Assembly (NCBI GenBank): GCA_965197395.1
Contig: OZ240205.1
Span: forward strand, 1-64,000
DNA: 64,000 bases
Reading direction: 5' to 3'
Source: CAZYFH01 sp965197395
Lineage (GTDB): Bacteria > Acidobacteriota > Vicinamibacteria > Vicinamibacterales > UBA8438
Under the pieces are notes generated by a model that did no database searches, was not told the DNA's origin, and was given only the letters and a program-made list of their open reading frames with translations. The translations under genes were made by a program, and so were the position numbers. Shown one piece after another: positions 61,871-64,000 of this stretch (its first letter is position 1; every line of letters starts with the position of its first letter).

Positions 61871-63313
61871 ATGAGGTGCGTGGCGGTCTGCCAGGACGAC
61901 CTGGTCGCCAAGACCCTCCACCGGGCGCTCGTCCCGACGCTCGACGTCGAATTCATCGTCGAGGACCGCGCGCTGGCCCGCCGCCTCCACGACGCGGGCG
62001 TCGCGGCGCGGGTCGCCGACCCGCGGCGTCTCGAGACCTATCTGAAGGCCGACGTCACCCCCGCCACCTGCATCATCATCGAGGATAACGGGCGACGCAG
62101 CGTGCGGCGGGTGCTGCAGGCGGTCACCGACGCTGGGGCGAACCTCGTGTACGTGCTCGCCGTCGGCGAACGACCCTCGAAGCGCGCCGAGGACTGGGCC
62201 AGCGCCTTCCCGGAGGTCACGGGACTCAGTCTCGGCGAGCTCCTCCAGGGTTCCCTGCTCGCCTCGCTGGGTCGCTCGCTGACCCGGGCCCGGGTCCAGC
62301 AGTATCAACGCTACTTCGCAGACGCCGACCGCGTGCTGATTCTCCTCCACAACGATCCGGACCCCGACGCCCTGGCGAGCGGTCTGGCGCTACGCAACCT
62401 GCTCCATCGCACGAAGACGACCGCGATTCTCGGCGCCTTCCACGGCGTCACCCGTCCAGAGAACCTGCGAATGGCGAATCTCCTCGACATTCGCGTCGAA
62501 GCCGTCACCGCGGAGTCCCTCGCGGAGTTCGAGCGCATCGCCACGGTTGACGTGCAGCCCCACTATTTCGGCGGTCTACTGCACCGAGTCGACCTGGTGG
62601 TCGACCATCACCCCGAACGCACCGGCTACACCACCACGTTCAAGGACATCCGTGCGGACTACGGCTCGACCGCGACCATCCTCACCGAGCACCTGCGAGC
62701 GGTCGACGACAACATCTCCGAGCGCATCGCGACCGCGATGCTCTACGCGATCAAGTCCGATACGTTGTTCCTCTCGCGGCATACGAATCGGACCGACCTG
62801 GAAGCGTTCACGTTTCTCTACCCGCTGGCCGACCCGGCGCTCGTGCGCAAGATGGAGGGCTCGGAGATTACGCTCGAACGGCTCCAATACGTCGCGCGGG
62901 CGGTCCAGACCGGTCACCATCAGGATCAGGTCTTTGCCGCCCATCTCGGGCAGTCACCACGCGAGGACCTGATCCCCTACGTCGCCGACTATCTGCTCCA
63001 GGTCGAAGACGTCAAGTGGTCCATCGTGTCCGGAGTGGTCAACGACGGCCTGGTCGTCTCGGTGCGCAACCTAGGCTATTCGCGCAACGCTGGCGAGTTC
63101 GTCAAGAAATGGTTCAACGACATCGGGAGCGCGGGCGGCCACCGCGCCATGGCAAAGGCGATCGTGCCACTCGACGCGTTCACCCAGAGGTTCGGCCGTG
63201 TCGAGGGTCCCGAGATCTCCGCGCTACTGGGCGAGCTCGCGTCCCAGTTTCTCCGCGAGGCCTCCGGTAGTGAGCGGCGAAAGTCCGAGATGCGACAGAT
63301 GTCGGGCCGGTAG
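61871..63313 (+). CDS. DHH-family phosphoesterase with N-terminal nucleotide-binding-like domain
   Basis: 480 residues. The first 125 or so look like a Rossmann-type TrkA-N/RCK region (MRCVAVCQDDLVAKTLHRAL). The DHH core follows: HNDPDPDALASG at 160-171, VVDHHPERTG at 244-253 and DIRADYGSTATILTEHL. The DHHA1 end has IGSAGGHRAMAKA. The family cleaves short oligonucleotides, cyclic dinucleotides or polyphosphate-like substrates with Mn2+; which applies here is unclear. It is divergent from the VWA gene. Confidence 0.87.
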   Translation: MRCVAVCQDDLVAKTLHRALVPTLDVEFIVEDRALARRLHDAGVAARVADPRRLETYLKADVTPATCIIIEDNGRRSVRRVLQAVTDAGANLVYVLAVGERPSKRAEDWASAFPEVTGLSLGELLQGSLLASLGRSLTRARVQQYQRYFADADRVLILLHNDPDPDALASGLALRNLLHRTKTTAILGAFHGVTRPENLRMANLLDIRVEAVTAESLAEFERIATVDVQPHYFGGLLHRVDLVVDHHPERTGYTTTFKDIRADYGSTATILTEHLRAVDDNISERIATAMLYAIKSDTLFLSRHTNRTDLEAFTFLYPLADPALVRKMEGSEITLERLQYVARAVQTGHHQDQVFAAHLGQSPREDLIPYVADYLLQVEDVKWSIVSGVVNDGLVVSVRNLGYSRNAGEFVKKWFNDIGSAGGHRAMAKAIVPLDAFTQRFGRVEGPEISALLGELASQFLREASGSERRKSEMRQMSGR

Positions 63314-63352
63314 CGACGTCCGACCCGTGTCACGCGTCGCAGCCCCGTTCAA

Positions 63353-64000
63353 TCAGTCCTCGTCCCCATGCGCAGCCAATCGCTCCGAGATGGACCCGCC
63401 GGGTGTCACCGGGCCGTGGGCTCCCCGCTCGCGCGGCGGCGCCGGCCCGTCGGCTCCCCGCTCGCGCGGCGGCGCCGGCCCGTCGGCTCCCCGCTCGCGC
63501 GGCGGCGCCGGCCCGGCTCCCCGCTCGCGCGGCGGCGCCGGCCCGTCGGCTCCCCGCTCGGGTGGTGGGACGTGCTCGAGTCGCTCGCCACTTGCGCCCA
63601 CGACCGCGCCGACGAACTGCCGAAACCCGTCCTCGTAGCCACGGTCGATCAGTTCGCCCAGCGTTTGCCGGCGATCCGAGCGCTCGTCGTAACACCCTTC
63701 GAAGTCGAACGGCCCGAGCGGATTGTGCGTTGGCCGGACCTCGAAGACCGCCTGGAACAACGCCGTGCGACTCGCGATGGCATCTCTGAGCGCCGCGGTC
63801 TCGATCGCCGCGAGATGCTCACCAGCCCGCCCGCGGATGTCTCGTCTGCCCGCGCTCAGGGTGTGGGGACCCGGCGCCCGCGGGAGTGCCGACACGACGA
63901 TGACCTGCTCCGCTCCGGCGTTGGCGACTTCCTCCAACAGGCGCGTCGTCGCATCCGGACGGTCGCAGACGCGATGCGTTTCGCCCTTCCACGCGCTGTT
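63353..64000 (-). CDS. Hypothetical protein with 11-residue tandem repeat (5' end outside window)
   Basis: The frame is open from the window edge to TGA at 63353-63355, at least 215 residues. The conserved part (EQVIVVSALPRAPGPHTLSA; THNPLGPFDFEGCYDERSDR; LGELIDRGYEDGFRQFVGAV) looks alpha/beta and may be the end of a patatin-like or similar hydrolase, but I cannot confirm this. A Pro/Arg/Gly tandem repeat (GADGPAPPRER) follows before the C-terminus. A normal, conserved body with a low-complexity tail is the visible picture. Confidence 0.65.
   Translation of the reverse strand, partial: NSAWKGETHRVCDRPDATTRLLEEVANAGAEQVIVVSALPRAPGPHTLSAGRRDIRGRAGEHLAAIETAALRDAIASRTALFQAVFEVRPTHNPLGPFDFEGCYDERSDRRQTLGELIDRGYEDGFRQFVGAVVGASGERLEHVPPPERGADGPAPPRERGAGPAPPRERGADGPAPPRERGADGPAPPRERGAHGPVTPGGSISERLAAHGDED
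63418..63565. repeat. 33-bp tandem repeat in coding DNA
   Basis: Four to five near-identical copies of a 33-bp unit encoding GADGPAPPRER on the minus strand; one copy is 30 bp (10 residues). All variation keeps the frame. Such an array is prone to length change by slippage. Confidence 0.9.

Overview
The window is a GC-rich bacterial chromosome segment dominated by exported proteins. It carries two DUF1592/DUF1552 gene pairs, several PQQ beta-propeller enzymes, two near-duplicate TonB-dependent receptors with an N-terminal carboxypeptidase-regulatory domain, exported ankyrin proteins, and many hydrolases. This mix is most like Acidobacteriota, probably class Vicinamibacteria. That is an inference from gene content; there is no rRNA in the window.

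Layout. 1-1.2 kb: a lipoprotein carboxylesterase running off the left edge and a dead start of a PQQ dehydrogenase. 1.2-9.6 kb: a plus-strand cluster of DUF1592 haem protein, Tat-exported DUF1552 protein, exported ankyrin protein, Tat cupin and PQQ dehydrogenase. 9.6-17.0 kb: a minus-strand cluster with a second DUF1592-DUF1552-ankyrin set and an alpha/beta hydrolase, meeting the first set head-on. 17.1-18.5 kb: an intact ISL3 insertion with its 8-bp target duplication. 18.5-25.5 kb: NHL propeller, carboxypeptidase-regulatory protein, lipocalin-like protein, class C serine hydrolase, cupin, and a 280-bp repeat element. 25.6-33.3 kb: tandem TonB-type receptors sharing an AT-rich leader, flanked by two paralogous secreted proteins, one broken by a TAG codon. 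33.5-43.1 kb: PQQ dehydrogenase, esterase, haem/copper-type protein, exported HpaI-type aldolase, cytochrome c-sugar dehydrogenase and a lipoprotein propeller, with relics of aroA and of an FG-GAP/VCBS gene.

43.4-55.9 kb is a mobile-element graveyard. It starts at the 3' half of a tRNA-Asn, a typical integration scar. It then holds an IS6-type transposase cut by a group II intron, the intron fused to a broken IS21, a terminase-like fragment, a second copy of the 280-bp repeat in opposite orientation, a highly repetitive coiled-coil gene, an IS3 split by a complete IS21, a second IS3, and a 460-bp non-autonomous element whose ends match the ISL3 at 17 kb. That last element sits inside the 3' end of an outer-membrane beta-barrel gene and has cut off its terminal strand.

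57.1-64 kb returns to ordinary chromosome: tRNA-Val, small envelope proteins, YtxH protein, uvrB, a VWA protein, a DHH phosphoesterase and a protein with an 11-residue tandem repeat.

As a whole the non-mobile part looks like a periplasmic oxidation and uptake economy. PQQ enzymes and c-type haem proteins would oxidise substrates outside the cytoplasm, esterases and hydrolases would release them, and TonB-type receptors would import them. The substrates cannot be read from the sequence.
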